From assembly GCF_023856365.1 (NCBI RefSeq), contig NC_064541.1, positions 25,398,214 to 25,462,213 on the forward strand: DNA of 64,000 nt, written 5' to 3'. Positions 53,001-60,139 of the stretch are shown in pieces (position 1 is the stretch's first letter; the number at the start of each line of letters is the position of its first letter). The translations under genes were made by a program, and so were the position numbers. The notes below the pieces were generated by a model. It saw nothing but the letters and a program-made list of their open reading frames with translations, ran no database searches and was not told the origin of the DNA. This stretch comes from Brienomyrus brachyistius (lineage: Eukaryota; Chordata; Actinopteri; Osteoglossiformes; Mormyridae).

Positions 53001-53162
53001 GTATGAGACCTTTCAGCTACGTTTATCCCTAAATGTGAAATATCCTCAAACTCCAGTTCTGTTAACTTACCCTTTTGGGTCCAGGGTCTCTTGAGTCTCC
53101 AGTGGAAGCAGGACTCTGTTGGGAACGTCCTTCTCAGTCTGAGTACTCATCTCCACAGACAT
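32026..53162 (-). CDS. nos3: Nitric oxide synthase, endothelial (NOS3) type, 26 coding exons, 1175 aa
   Basis: The enzyme oxidises L-arginine to citrulline and NO using NADPH, O2, FAD, FMN, BH4 and heme. Seen in order: zinc tetrathiolate CNGGHC (Cys76, Cys81), heme ligand in [10 protein letters not shown] (Cys166), substrate Glu in [12 protein letters not shown] (Glu343), BH4 region [13 protein letters not shown], calmodulin site [17 protein letters not shown] (474-490), FMN motif [10 protein letters not shown], autoinhibitory insert (589-627), FAD motifs [10 protein letters not shown] and [14 protein letters not shown] motif [11 protein letters not shown], and the ending [13 protein letters not shown]. 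No PDZ domain, so not classical NOS1. The FMN insert (SYKIRYNS...[12 protein letters not shown]) is absent from inducible NOS2 and resembles NOS3. Length and exon number match NOS3 (human 1203 aa). The N-terminus MSVEMSTQ has no myristoylation glycine, so either anchoring is lost or another first exon exists. NOS identity is near certain; the paralogue call rests on motifs, not a tree. Confidence 0.88.
32558..32745 (+). mobile_element. tRNA-derived SINE (second family) in nos3 intron 25
   Basis: B box CAGGTTCAAATCCCC, then GTGATTTCACC, GAGCAAGGCCCTTAAACCC and the tail CACTTTGGATTTAAGTATCT GCTAAAAATAA. This is the layout of the widespread fish SINEs with an L2-like tail. Confidence 0.78.
33300..33550. 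mobile_element. MITE-like element in nos3 intron 24
   Basis: Repeated GTACCTTAAAAGGTAC-type palindromic pieces and a TTTTTTCTGAGAGTGTA end are typical of a common fish non-autonomous DNA element rich in GGTAC/GTACC. Exact ends are unclear; ACACTGGGACTC at about 33340 may be the other terminus. Confidence 0.55.
34113..34833. repeat. 40-bp minisatellite in nos3 intron 23, carrying the exon 23 donor, 18 copies
   Basis: Sense-strand unit begins GGCAGGTCAGTGCAATCC and ends GAGATACCAGTTA. The first unit overlaps the real exon 23 5' splice site (GAGGCAG then GTCAGTG at 34829/34828). Two 240-bp blocks (34321-34560 and 34561-34800) are identical or nearly so, a six-unit higher-order repeat. Confidence 0.93.
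36763..36799. repeat. Interstitial telomere-like (TTAGGG) run
   Basis: Four to five GGTTAG repeats (AGGGTTAGGGTTAGGGTTAG) beside nos3 exon 18. Confidence 0.85.
37060..37141. mobile_element. Fragment of common fish TATAGCGCTTTT repeat
   Basis: TTCAATTCAATTCAATTGAT then TTATATAGCGCTTTTAACAA and TGTCACAGAGCACTTTCC match the well-known fish repeat end. It abuts the nos3 exon 17 donor at 37142/37141. Confidence 0.65.
37290..38500. repeat. 12-bp minisatellite filling nos3 intron 16, about 100 copies
   Basis: Plus-strand units are CCTGGTGCTTAT, CCTGGTGCCTAT, CCTGGTGATTAT and CCTGGTACCTAT. The array stops about 20-30 bases before the exon 17 acceptor. Since 12 is a multiple of three, several frames on both strands stay open for over 400 codons. 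Confidence 0.95.
39663..39858. repeat. 39-bp minisatellite in nos3 intron 13, about 5 copies
   Basis: Core GCTCACACTACACTCGGTGC then ATGGGCATGCGTGTGAGGG; it fills most of the intron between exons 13 and 14. Confidence 0.92.
41528..41632. repeat. 15-bp tandem repeat in nos3 intron 9
   Basis: Core AGCACAATGGCAAGG, about six copies. Confidence 0.85.
42458..42510. repeat. (CA)n microsatellite 24 bases upstream of nos3 exon 8
   Basis: On the nos3 sense strand this is a TG run that replaces a normal polypyrimidine tract; the acceptor ACATGACCAAG is itself poor. Confidence 0.95.
42601..43165 (+). mobile_element. SINE 3' segment expanded into a 33-bp minisatellite (nos3 intron 7)
   Basis: Left flank ATGCCCTGTGGTGGGCCGGC and right flank TATGCTTCCTGTGAGCC, then GGAAAATGGACTGG, are pieces of a SINE 3' body and tail like those at 46508-46908. 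Between them a unit with core GGGGTGTCCCCGTCCTCATG TCCTATGCTGTCT is repeated about 15 times (42636-43126). Frames encode [11 protein letters not shown] cycles but are not genes. Confidence 0.8.
43425..43860. mobile_element. Dispersed fish repeat in nos3 intron 6
   Basis: Starts TCAAATTCAAATTTTATTTG TCACATTCGTACC and includes CTGCAGTGAAATG; ends near a GTGCAGCACAGC palindrome-like stretch. Class not certain. A fragment of the same kind lies at about 16905-16990. Confidence 0.55.
43958..44003. repeat. (AT)n microsatellite
   Basis: About 22 AT dinucleotides. Confidence 0.95.
44004..44470. mobile_element. Dispersed repeat of the 360-880 type in nos3 intron 6
   Basis: Shares phrases typical of the fish repeat containing 'GGCAGTGCATTCCACAAGGT', CGAAAGCTC, GGCCTGACCATG and AAAACTTTAAAAGGAA. 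Class unassigned. Confidence 0.45.
45552..45765. repeat. 16-bp tandem repeat next to nos3 exon 4
   Basis: ACACTTACACACATAC repeated about 13 times. The last units form the nos3 exon 4 3' splice-site region on the minus strand (TGTGTGTCACACCAG). Confidence 0.93.
46150..46458. repeat. Purine-rich tandem repeat next to nos3 exon 3
   Basis: GGGACAGGGAGACAAT and GAGACAGAGAGACAAT alternate (about 16/32-bp period). On the nos3 sense strand this is a pyrimidine-rich run just upstream of the exon 3 acceptor. Confidence 0.9.
46508..46908 (+). mobile_element. tRNA-derived SINE in nos3 intron 2, with internal short tandem repeat
   Basis: Plus-strand copy: GGGTGGTGCAGTGATTAG (A box), AGGGTTTGAGTCTCG (B box), GAGTTTGCATGTTCTCCC, AACAAGTTGCCCATAGG, a local tandem of GAGTGGATGGTGTGT (46710-46785), CCTGTGATGGGTTGGTGCCC and the tail GGAAAATGGATGGATGGATG. 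Confidence 0.9.
47130..51712 (+). mobile_element. CR1-like LINE with two intact ORFs, antisense in nos3 intron 1
   Basis: Non-LTR retrotransposon. GC-richer 5' region (about 47130-47853) precedes ORF1 (47854-48789) and ORF2 (48777-51776). Both frames are free of stops, so the copy is young. The 5' end is estimated. The 3' UTR typical of the family (see 27890-28019) is missing: homology to the family end stops at about 51632, then 80 unrelated bases lead into a Tc1-type terminus at about 51713. Confidence 0.85.
47854..48789 (+). CDS. LINE ORF1 protein, zinc-finger plus SGNH/esterase domain, 311 aa
   Basis: CR1-type ORF1 proteins bind RNA and carry an esterase-like domain of unclear role. Here residues 6-30 have a Cys-rich finger (QCCVCNM...ICERCK), followed by a probable short coiled coil (to about residue 55). 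A basic linker (GRRRRKGR) precedes an SGNH hydrolase-like domain from about residue 140: nucleophile block [11 protein letters not shown], block [12 protein letters not shown] and Asp-His block KPDGLHLN, so the catalytic residues are intact. It ends in a 13-base overlap with ORF2. It is not a host gene. Confidence 0.87.
   Translation: MGPAQCCVCNMFALLDVSVQSDFICERCKLVDSLMVKVRGLEEQLALIQCNSELEEQVNTPFREKVCTPLAGRGENEEQRGRESWVTVGRRRRKGRTHVAEAASPEVTVSNRFQVLPALEPERTGEAGGPLGTEEPPPPRKREVVVVGDSIIRGVDSYVCTRDRGSRTVSCLPGAQVGDLPDRVDKLLAPAGVDPVVVVHVGTNDIGKGRRAVLQDKFIEVANKLRSRTSTVVFSEILPVPRASQAKLAEIRKLNAWLKGWCRKEGFRFMGHWRTFGNRCDLFKPDGLHLNQRGTSVLGRRMCRVVEECLN
48777..51776 (+). CDS. LINE ORF2 endonuclease / reverse transcriptase, 999 aa
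   Basis: ORF2 performs target-primed reverse transcription. Residues 30-240 form an AP-like endonuclease ([38 protein letters not shown]). Residues 470-760 form the reverse transcriptase: [58 protein letters not shown] and the catalytic [11 protein letters not shown]. The C-terminal part ([33 protein letters not shown]) is typical of CR1/L2 elements. Its ATG overlaps the ORF1 stop by 13 bases in another frame, suggesting reinitiation. About the last 22 residues ([12 protein letters not shown]...) are encoded by the adjoining Tc1-type terminus, so the true C-terminus is altered. Confidence 0.9.
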   Translation: MFKLGTGGAGKLVNYVSGGKRKAPNNHIVSGHRNRPTLCCLYLNARSIRNKIHDLEAFISSDSYDIIGITETWLSEKDGQEYNMDGYTLFRKDRIGKKGGGVAVYVKENLQARELTDINKTTEAIWVKLDAKNSNSLIVGVCYRTPNIAAEESRLLYSDIRTMSNKNDVVVMGDFNLPGMQWDIVTGSSENELEMVELVQDCFFTQFVNTPTRGDAILDLVLSNNQDRIGKLDVLEPLDSSDHNMVKFEVKFSVRRAKSKSKIYKVRKADFKCKRLKLETVNWMELNNKTVEEAWEFFKSTLLQVQEDFIPVSSKNKSRKLQPRWFTREIKHKVRRKRALFQQWKISDDDRIKQEYLSLQAELKNIRRAKRNVERMVALEAKDDVKSFFQYFNSKRALKPEITNLQDSKGLIIVNDIDIVNEFNDSFARVFTVEDLSNLPVITYPALSIANIYITEADVLQSLAKLKINKSQGPDGILPIVLKEMKDIICRPLTLLFQKSLSEGVVPSDWKHAFITPIFKGDRSNLSNYRPISLTCITGKVMEAIIKEKMVDYLDSNNILRDSQHGFRRGRSCLTNLLEFFEEATQEVDDKKAYDVIYLDFQKSFDVVPHKRLLLKLKATGILGTVATWIDNWLTDRKQRVVIRGTMSQWACVHSGVPQGSILGPLLFLIYINDMDTNIYSKLVKFADDTKVGGVADTELVAQQLQRDLDLISDWADTWQMKFNVDKCKVLHLGSRNIKYRYFMGVTEIKVADHEQDLGVYVDASMSHSRQCGEAIKKANRMLGYISRCVEFKSREVMLRLYNSLVRPHLEYCVQVWSPYLKKDIVALEKVQRRATKMIPGLRGMSYEERLLELNLFSLKQRRLRGDMIQVYNILTGLDAVQPNSYFSISLNTRTRGHRWKLAGVHFKLDLRKHFFTQRVVRVWNSLPDNVVQAESLGSFKSELDKILTTLSCRCRLILKIPNQGSATEQIEHKQPHLQKLWDTVKQNKKTGSNDLQII
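51713..52680 (-). mobile_element. Tc1/mariner remnant in nos3 intron 1
   Basis: The left terminus resembles a common fish Tc1-like family (AACTCTGGGACACTGTAAAG, ATGATTTACAAATCA, GCAACACATTTCATAAAATT TGGGACAGG). Minus-strand frames 52610-52318 contain transposase pieces: [22 protein letters not shown] and [12 protein letters not shown]. The frame is broken, parts are deleted, and no right terminus is seen. Non-functional. Confidence 0.82.
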
Positions 53163-53399
53163 TCTCTCCCTCTTCTGCGATTTCTATGCTTCTTTAGTCA
53201 CCGTCGTTAAACATGTATGCCTCTGGCTCCTGCCCCCCATACTTATATTACATCTGGTATGACGAAACTCCTCATGGGTAAGACCCACTGACAACTTGGA
53301 TTCCCTCTCGGAATTTGGCAGCAGCCACGTAAATCTACCACTGAACCTCAACTGGGCACATTTGGCCTTTTTTGGTTAATAGGACAATGCAGAGCCCTC
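52681..53399. other. nos3 intron 1 end, exon 1 and upstream flank
   Basis: Contains nos3 exon 1 (53162-53071). Nothing else is recognised. Promoter not identified; no TATA box is obvious upstream of 53162 on the minus strand. Confidence 0.4.
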
Positions 53400-53452
53400 A
53401 GGTTAGGTTTAGGGGTTAGGGTTAGGGTTAGGGGTTAGGGTTAGGGTTAGAT
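53400..53452. repeat. Interstitial telomere-like run
   Basis: GGTTAGGGTTAGGGTTAGGG with interspersed GGGGTTAG variants, about 240 bases upstream of nos3 exon 1. Confidence 0.85.
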
Positions 53453-54407
53453 TAGAGATCTTTGCTTCTGGGATGCTTGTACGGCCATAGCCCACATGAT
53501 GGGGGTCTGACTGTCTCGGTGTGAGCCCGCTTCCTCATTCCAGGATTTCTTCATAACAGATCTTTTACATTCTCAGTCAGCCCTGATCCCAATACAGCAG
53601 AAAACGACACAATATTTCATACAATTGTGTTTGAGTAGCTCTTTATGAACTTCAGTATCACTACAGTGCTCTTGGTTTACAGTAGATGTTTTATCCCAGT
53701 ACAACATTAATTTGGTCACAATATGAATTTAGTCATTCAGACCCTATTCCGTCTCCATTGTAATGCACGTTTCAGAATTTCTGAATGTTTAGCAATGGCT
53801 GAGGTAATCTCCTTATTTAAGTTTAGACTAATAACTAAATATTACAGGCAGAATTTTGAAACAACCATACCTTAAATAAGTATTTTCAAACTTGCGTTCC
53901 CAAAGGGAGAAACCTTCCCCATTTCTGAGAACTCTTAGTCGTAATATACTAGAAGTGATAAAGCACATTGTAAATTCCATAAACGACGGCTCTGTGTTTT
54001 TATAAGCATTTACCTTAAAAAGCAAAGAACAACTCTCCAATAATCTCACTTACAGCTGACTGTAAGCTCACTTATGGCTAACCCTAACCCTGCATCTCTA
54101 TAGCATAAGAATTTCACTGTACTGCTCAGAACACGTCTGAGTCTTACTAATAAACTTACCTCTATCAGATAGCTGGAGGTCTGGTGGAGCAAAACTGGTT
54201 CCAGAACAGGGCGAAACAGATGTGTTGGTTTTACTGGGGTTTTTTTACTGGGGCCCATTTCATTTCATTTTAGTTTCAGTCTCTCATTAGCTATTTTTCT
54301 TTTACAACATTGTGAAATATGTCAGCCCACCATGAACACATGAGTCTCGATATTATCACACACCTGAAACTGAGTTCAATTTTGCTACTATCGTCCCAAT
54401 CTTTATG
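53453..54407. other. Intergenic; nothing recognised
   Basis: No gene seen between nos3 and smarcc1 here; a short CTAACCCTAACCC occurs near 54078. Confidence 0.3.
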
Positions 54408-54545
54408 TCTGGGGCCTCCAACTCTGGTCCTGTTCAGAAGGTTTTTTATCCTGCCTGGTTTCTGAAGAGCCACAGCTGTCCTTGATATTTACCTGAGAAC
54501 AGACAAGAACAGGCATGTCCTTGTCAGCAAGGAGTTCCCATGAGT
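54408..54545. mobile_element. Fragment of the foldback MITE seen at 62715-62910
   Basis: GGGGCCTCCAACTCTGGTCC, TATCCTGCCTGGTTTCTGA and GAGCCACAGCTGTCC track the left arm of the 62.7 kb element (GTCTCCAACTCCAGTCCTGG, TATCCTACCTGGCTTCTGAT). Confidence 0.6.
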
Positions 54546-55660
54546 TCCCTATAAGACCAAAATATGTAGATATATCCATTGTTTGCAAGATACAGATAGT
54601 CATTATAATATGTGTTTATGTCTCTTAATGCCCTTTACAAAGAAAGGATAAATTATGTCTTCACACCCATACACAAAATTTGATCTGACACTCGTATGAA
54701 GGAGGGTTGGTAGTCGGTTGTGGGGGTGGGGGCTTGTTTACGCCACGTCTGGGGAAACACAAGAAGTATCTTTGTGTCGTCTTCCTGAAAGCAGCATCTG
54801 ACAGTTTCTCAGCGGGTTCCTCTTCTTTATCTTCTCTGTTGTCTGTCTCATCACTCTTGCGAAATGAACGCCATCATCGCTGGAAAAACCTTCCTGCTAT
54901 TTTTCAACCCACAGGGCAAAATCTGCAGCATCTTGAAAAAAAAAACAGGTTTCAGGCTCAATTTATCACGTGCTAATTGTAGCGCCCGTAAGCAATGCAT
55001 GCCTGTAACTGAAGATCCACATTCCATCACCAGTTTTGCTCACGGTGACATAGGCTTCGTCTCCCCAAAACCTCAAGCGTTAGGAATCTCTGAAATAAAT
55101 AATGAGATCAGTAAATGGCATTAATCAAGCACCATGTTACAGGCATTACATCATAAATAAACATCAGTAATCAGCAGGTCATTCTTATGTTGACCTAAGA
55201 TCAGAAATCAGATCAGCTGGAAATATATTTCAGAATGTAATATAAACTTTTCAAACATAAGCAACATTGTAGCAACCAGAAGCATGAACAAAAGAGGCCA
55301 ATATGTAAAAAAACCCTATTGTTGGGTAAAAAAAGTCAAATTCCTACAATGTGACTGTAGAGAGGGAGCTTGTTAGGTGACTTTGCTCAGCTTCATCTGA
55401 TGATTTCACTCCTTGGGTATCTGCTGAGGCAGGGGTCTTCTCCATTGCCACATATGAAAAGATCAGAAAGATGATTATCATTTAATTTATATAGAATTAC
55501 GTGATCAGTGGTCATTGTTGACACACCACAGCACACAACAATGAACTGTGTCCTCTGCATTTAACCCACATGTGACAACGTGACATAGTAGCAGTTGGGT
55601 TTGTCTTGTTGCGCTGACAAACCTTCTTCGCACCTCCACCATTACAGGCTGTTTAGCTAT
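54546..55660. other. Intergenic; nothing recognised
   Basis: Short frames at 54707-55124 lack family features. No repeat ends are clear. Confidence 0.3.
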
Positions 55661-55790
55661 ACAGTGCCCTGTGAAAGTATTCATCCCCCTTCTCGTTTTT
55701 CCTATTTTGTTACATAACCTGGAATGGAAATGGATTATTAGTTGGATTTTATGTAACTGACTATATAGTCAAAACTGTTGGAAGTGTGAT
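55661..55790. mobile_element. Terminal fragment of another Tc1-type element
   Basis: ACAGTGCCCTGTGAAAGTAT TCATCCCCCTT is a typical Tc1-family inverted-repeat end in fish; the rest of the element is missing. Confidence 0.6.
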
Positions 55791-55800
55791 CAAGTGAAAT

Positions 55801-55826
55801 GTGTGTGTGTGTGTGTGTGTGTGTGC
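55801..55826. repeat. (GT)n microsatellite
   Basis: About 13 GT dinucleotides. Confidence 0.95.
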
Positions 55827-55992
55827 GCCCAAATGTCCCCACAATGTGATGAATACCCGGTTTTTTACCTTATGGAAACCAGTGTCCTGGTATTTTGTTT
55901 GGTTACTTATGGTTATGGTTAGGGCTGGGTAGGGGTTTAGCATTAGCATTTTTCCCATAGAAATGAATACACGGTTTAAACAACTCTGTGTG

Positions 55993-55995
<3 letters not shown>

Positions 55996-56050
<55 letters not shown>
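55996..56050. repeat. (TA)n microsatellite, left of Tc1 insertion
   Basis: About 27 TA dinucleotides directly against the Tc1 left end. Confidence 0.95.
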
Positions 56051-56051
<1 letters not shown>

Positions 56052-57214
56052 TGAACAAAAATATAAACGCAACACTTTTGTTTTTGCTCCCATTTTTCAT
56101 GAGATGGACTTAAAGATCTACAATTCATTCCAGATACACAATATTACCATTCCTCTCAAACATTTCTCACAAATCAGTCTAAATGTGTGATAGTGAGCAC
56201 TTCTGCTTTGCTGAGATAATCCATCCCACCTCACAGGTGTGCCACATCAAGATGCTGATCTGACATCATGGGTAGTGCACAGGTGTACCTTATACTGCCC
56301 ACAATAAAAGGCCACCCTGGAATGTGCAGTTTTTTGCTTTATTGGGGGTCTGGGGACTCAGAACCGGTCAGTATCTGGTGTGACCACCATTTGCCTCATG
56401 CAATGCAACACATCTTCTTCGCATAGAGTTTATCAGATTGTCAATTGTGGCCTGTGGAATGTTGGTCCACTCCTCTTCAATGGCTGTGCGAAGTTGTTGG
56501 ATATTAGTGGGAACTGGTACACGCTGTCGTATACGCCGGTCAAGCACATCCCAAACATGCTCAACGGGTGACATGTCCGGTGAGTATGCTGGCCATGCAA
56601 GAACTGGGACATTTTCAGCTTCCAAGAACTGTGTACAGATCCTTGCAACATGGGGCCGTGCATTATCTGTCTGAGTGGCTGGTCTCAGACGATCTTGGAG
56701 GTGAACCTGCTGGATGTGGAGGTCCTGGGCTGGTGTGGTTACACGTGGTCTGCGGTTGTGAGGCCGGTTGGATGTACTGCCATATTCTCTGAAACGCCTT
56801 TGGAGACGGCTTATGGTTGAGAAATGAACATTCAATGCACGAGCAACAGATCTGCTTGACATTCCTGCTGTCAGCATGCCAATTGCACGCTCCCTCAATG
56901 CTTGTGGCATCTGTGGCATTTTGCTGTGAGACAAAACTGCACATTCCAGGGTGGCCTTTTATTGTGGGCAGTATAAGGTACACCTGTGCACTACCCATGA
57001 TGTCAGATCAGCATCTTGATGTGGCACACCTGTGAGGTGGGATGGATTATCTCAGCAAAGCAGAAGTGCTCACTATCACACATTTAGACTGATTTGTGAG
57101 AAATGTTTGAGAGAAATGGTAATATTGTGTATCTGGAATGAATTGTAGATCTTTAAGTCCATCTCATGAAAAATGGGAGCAAAAACAAAAGTGTTGCGTT
57201 TATATTTTTGTTCA

Positions 57215-57219
<5 letters not shown>
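56049..57219 (-). mobile_element. Tc1-like transposon, internally deleted, with long inverted repeats
   Basis: Left end CTGAACAAAAATATAAACGC and right end GCGTTTATATTTTTGTTCAG are inverted; the similarity runs about 265 bases inward (to about 56315 and from about 56950), closely matching. Length is about 1.17 kb versus about 1.6 kb for complete members (from memory). The left terminus lacks two bases (TA-CTGAAC versus TACACTGAAC). It lies between two TA runs, in line with TA target choice. Confidence 0.93.
56368..56934 (-). pseudogene. Tc1 transposase with in-frame internal deletion, 188 aa
   Basis: Residues 1-85 are the paired-like DNA-binding region (MPQMPQALRERAIGML, SRSVARALNVHFSTISRLQR, basic NRRPRVTT). 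The frame then jumps to DNARPHVARI and SPDMSPVEHVWD, which hold the second Asp and the third acidic residue (Glu) of the DDE triad. The segment with the first catalytic Asp and about 150 residues are gone, so it cannot be catalytic. The reading frame remains open, so a DNA-binding product is conceivable. Confidence 0.9.

Positions 57220-57254
<35 letters not shown>
57219..57254. repeat. (TA)n microsatellite, right of Tc1 insertion
   Basis: About 17 TA dinucleotides between the Tc1 right end and a SINE tail. Confidence 0.95.
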
Positions 57255-57257
<3 letters not shown>

Positions 57258-57345
57258 CCTCGTGCCCATTGCTTCCGGGATAGGCTCCGGACCCCCCGCG
57301 ACCCAGTAGAATAAGCGGTTTGGAAAATGGATGGATGGATGGATA
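57255..57345 (+). mobile_element. 5'-truncated SINE tail within TA repeats
   Basis: CAGCCTCGTGCCCATTGCTT to GGAAAATGGATGGATGGATG; followed by more TA repeats. Confidence 0.85.
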
Positions 57346-58929
<1,584 letters not shown>

Positions 58930-59228
58930 GCCTGGGTGGTGCAGTGGTTTGCACTGTTGCCTCACACCTCTGGGACCCGGGATCGAGTCTCTGCCTGGGT
59001 TACATGTGCGTAGACATGTTCTCCCCATGTCGTTGTGGGGTACTCCAGTTTCCCCCGCGGTCCGAAGACATGCTGAGGCTAATCGGACTTGATAAATTGC
59101 ATGTGTGAGTGAATGGTGTGTGAATGTGCCCTGTGATGGGCTGCCCCCCCATCCTGGGTTGTTCCCTGCCTCGTGCCCATTGCTTCCGGACCCCCCGATA
59201 AGCGGTTTGGAAAATGTATGGATGGATT
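58930..59228 (+). mobile_element. tRNA-derived SINE, shortened copy
   Basis: Head CTGGGTGGTGCAGTGGTTTG, B box GGGATCGAGTCTC, then CATGTTCTCCCCATGTCG, a body with ATCCTGGGTTGTTCCCTGCC and tail GGAAAATGTATGGATGGA. A part of the tail before ATAAGCGG is deleted. Confidence 0.88.
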
Positions 59229-59994
59229 TATTACATTCTTGGAATGTTGTCAAACCTTGGAGGAGTTTCACTCACTTTTAAAGTGTGATAACAATAATGT
59301 TTTTGACAATAATGAAAAAGATGAAAAGGAAGTGAAAATGCGTGTTGATTCGGACAATAAATACTTGGTGTGATGGTGCACAGTAACCAGTATCACCACT
59401 CAAAGAATTTTCAAGAAACATTTCTTTCATAACAACACGGTCAGATGATACTTCGGGACGACATGAGGACACATCAACATGCAATACGACAGTCAAACGA
59501 CAGGGGGCGCTAAGAAGACAGAAGTACAGTTTAAAATTGAAATGACTGGCAAATGGTTTCTCAGGTGAGCGATCGACATAGACAATCTTATTGTCAAAAC
59601 AGTTTTGTCACAGAGGAATGTTTTGTTACTAGTTCAGTCGACATGGACAATGTGTTACTGATATATTTTTGGTACAAATGGAAACCTCATACACATATCG
59701 ACAAATTTTTGCCACAAATGCAACCCCATAGTTTATGAAGAACTTGTATAACAACACGTTTGAAGCTGTGTAGATTTTTCATGGAAAATTACTTTTCCAT
59801 TTTCAGTTTTTCTTACAGTATATGGAATTATTTTATACAATAATACACGGTTATACACTACAATTAATCTGTTAGGTGAGTATGTGTTAGTAAAAAATAG
59901 TTCTAAGATATGTTCTAAAAACAAGTAATTATTTCAGTGTTACAGATTCCGAAGGATAATCAACGCCGTCTTGGAGCAATATTTACAATGCACT
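59229..59994. other. Intergenic, upstream of smarcc1; nothing recognised
   Basis: AT-rich with a GAAAAAGATGAAAAGGAAGT stretch; no exon. Confidence 0.3.
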
Positions 59995-60139
59995 TCATTC
60001 AGACCTCGCATGGTCGCCACGTATCATCGCGAGAACTCGCCATTCGTTATTTTGGAAGTCGCGCCTGCGCAGTGCCGCACTTGGCCTCGGGGTGAACGCT
60101 GTGCTTGAGGGAAGAATAATAACGGACAACGAGCTAACA
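59995..60139 (+). promoter_or_regulatory. smarcc1: smarcc1 proximal promoter / 5' UTR
   Basis: GC content rises sharply here. GCGCCTGCGCAG at 60061-60072 is a good NRF1-type site. TCGCGAGA at 60027-60034 is an imperfect TCTCGCGAGA (BANP) element. No TATA box; this fits a housekeeping CpG promoter. An upstream in-frame ATG at 60092 has weaker context than the one at 60140. Confidence 0.6.

Larger units (their letters stand above)
32026..53162 (-). other. nos3: nos3 exon map
   Basis: Exons 1-26: 53162-53071, 47080-46957, 46144-45996, 45548-45386, 44883-44792, 44703-44562, 43365-43226, 42434-42260, 41980-41879, 41450-41256, 41160-41084, 40579-40435, 39995-39891, 39641-39580, 39413-39297, 39048-38874, 37271-37142, 36897-36819, 36560-36376, 35893-35727, 35556-35346, 35199-35112, 34950-34829, 33708-33572, 33053-32823, 32148-32026. 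All introns read GT-AG, lengths sum to 3528 bases and no frameshift or internal stop is needed. Exon 1 is the least certain. Zn/heme/BH4 oxygenase is exons 2-10, calmodulin site 11-12, FMN 12-16, FAD/NADPH 17-26. Confidence 0.88.

Noticed and set aside
32026..53162. Assignment as inducible nos2 or neuronal nos1
   Set aside because: NOS2 lacks the FMN autoinhibitory insert present here; NOS1 normally has a PDZ domain and a longer N-terminus. A diverged nos1 without PDZ is not fully excluded.
56433..56998. Additional frames over the Tc1 copy
   Set aside because: They are shadows of the 188-residue transposase frame.
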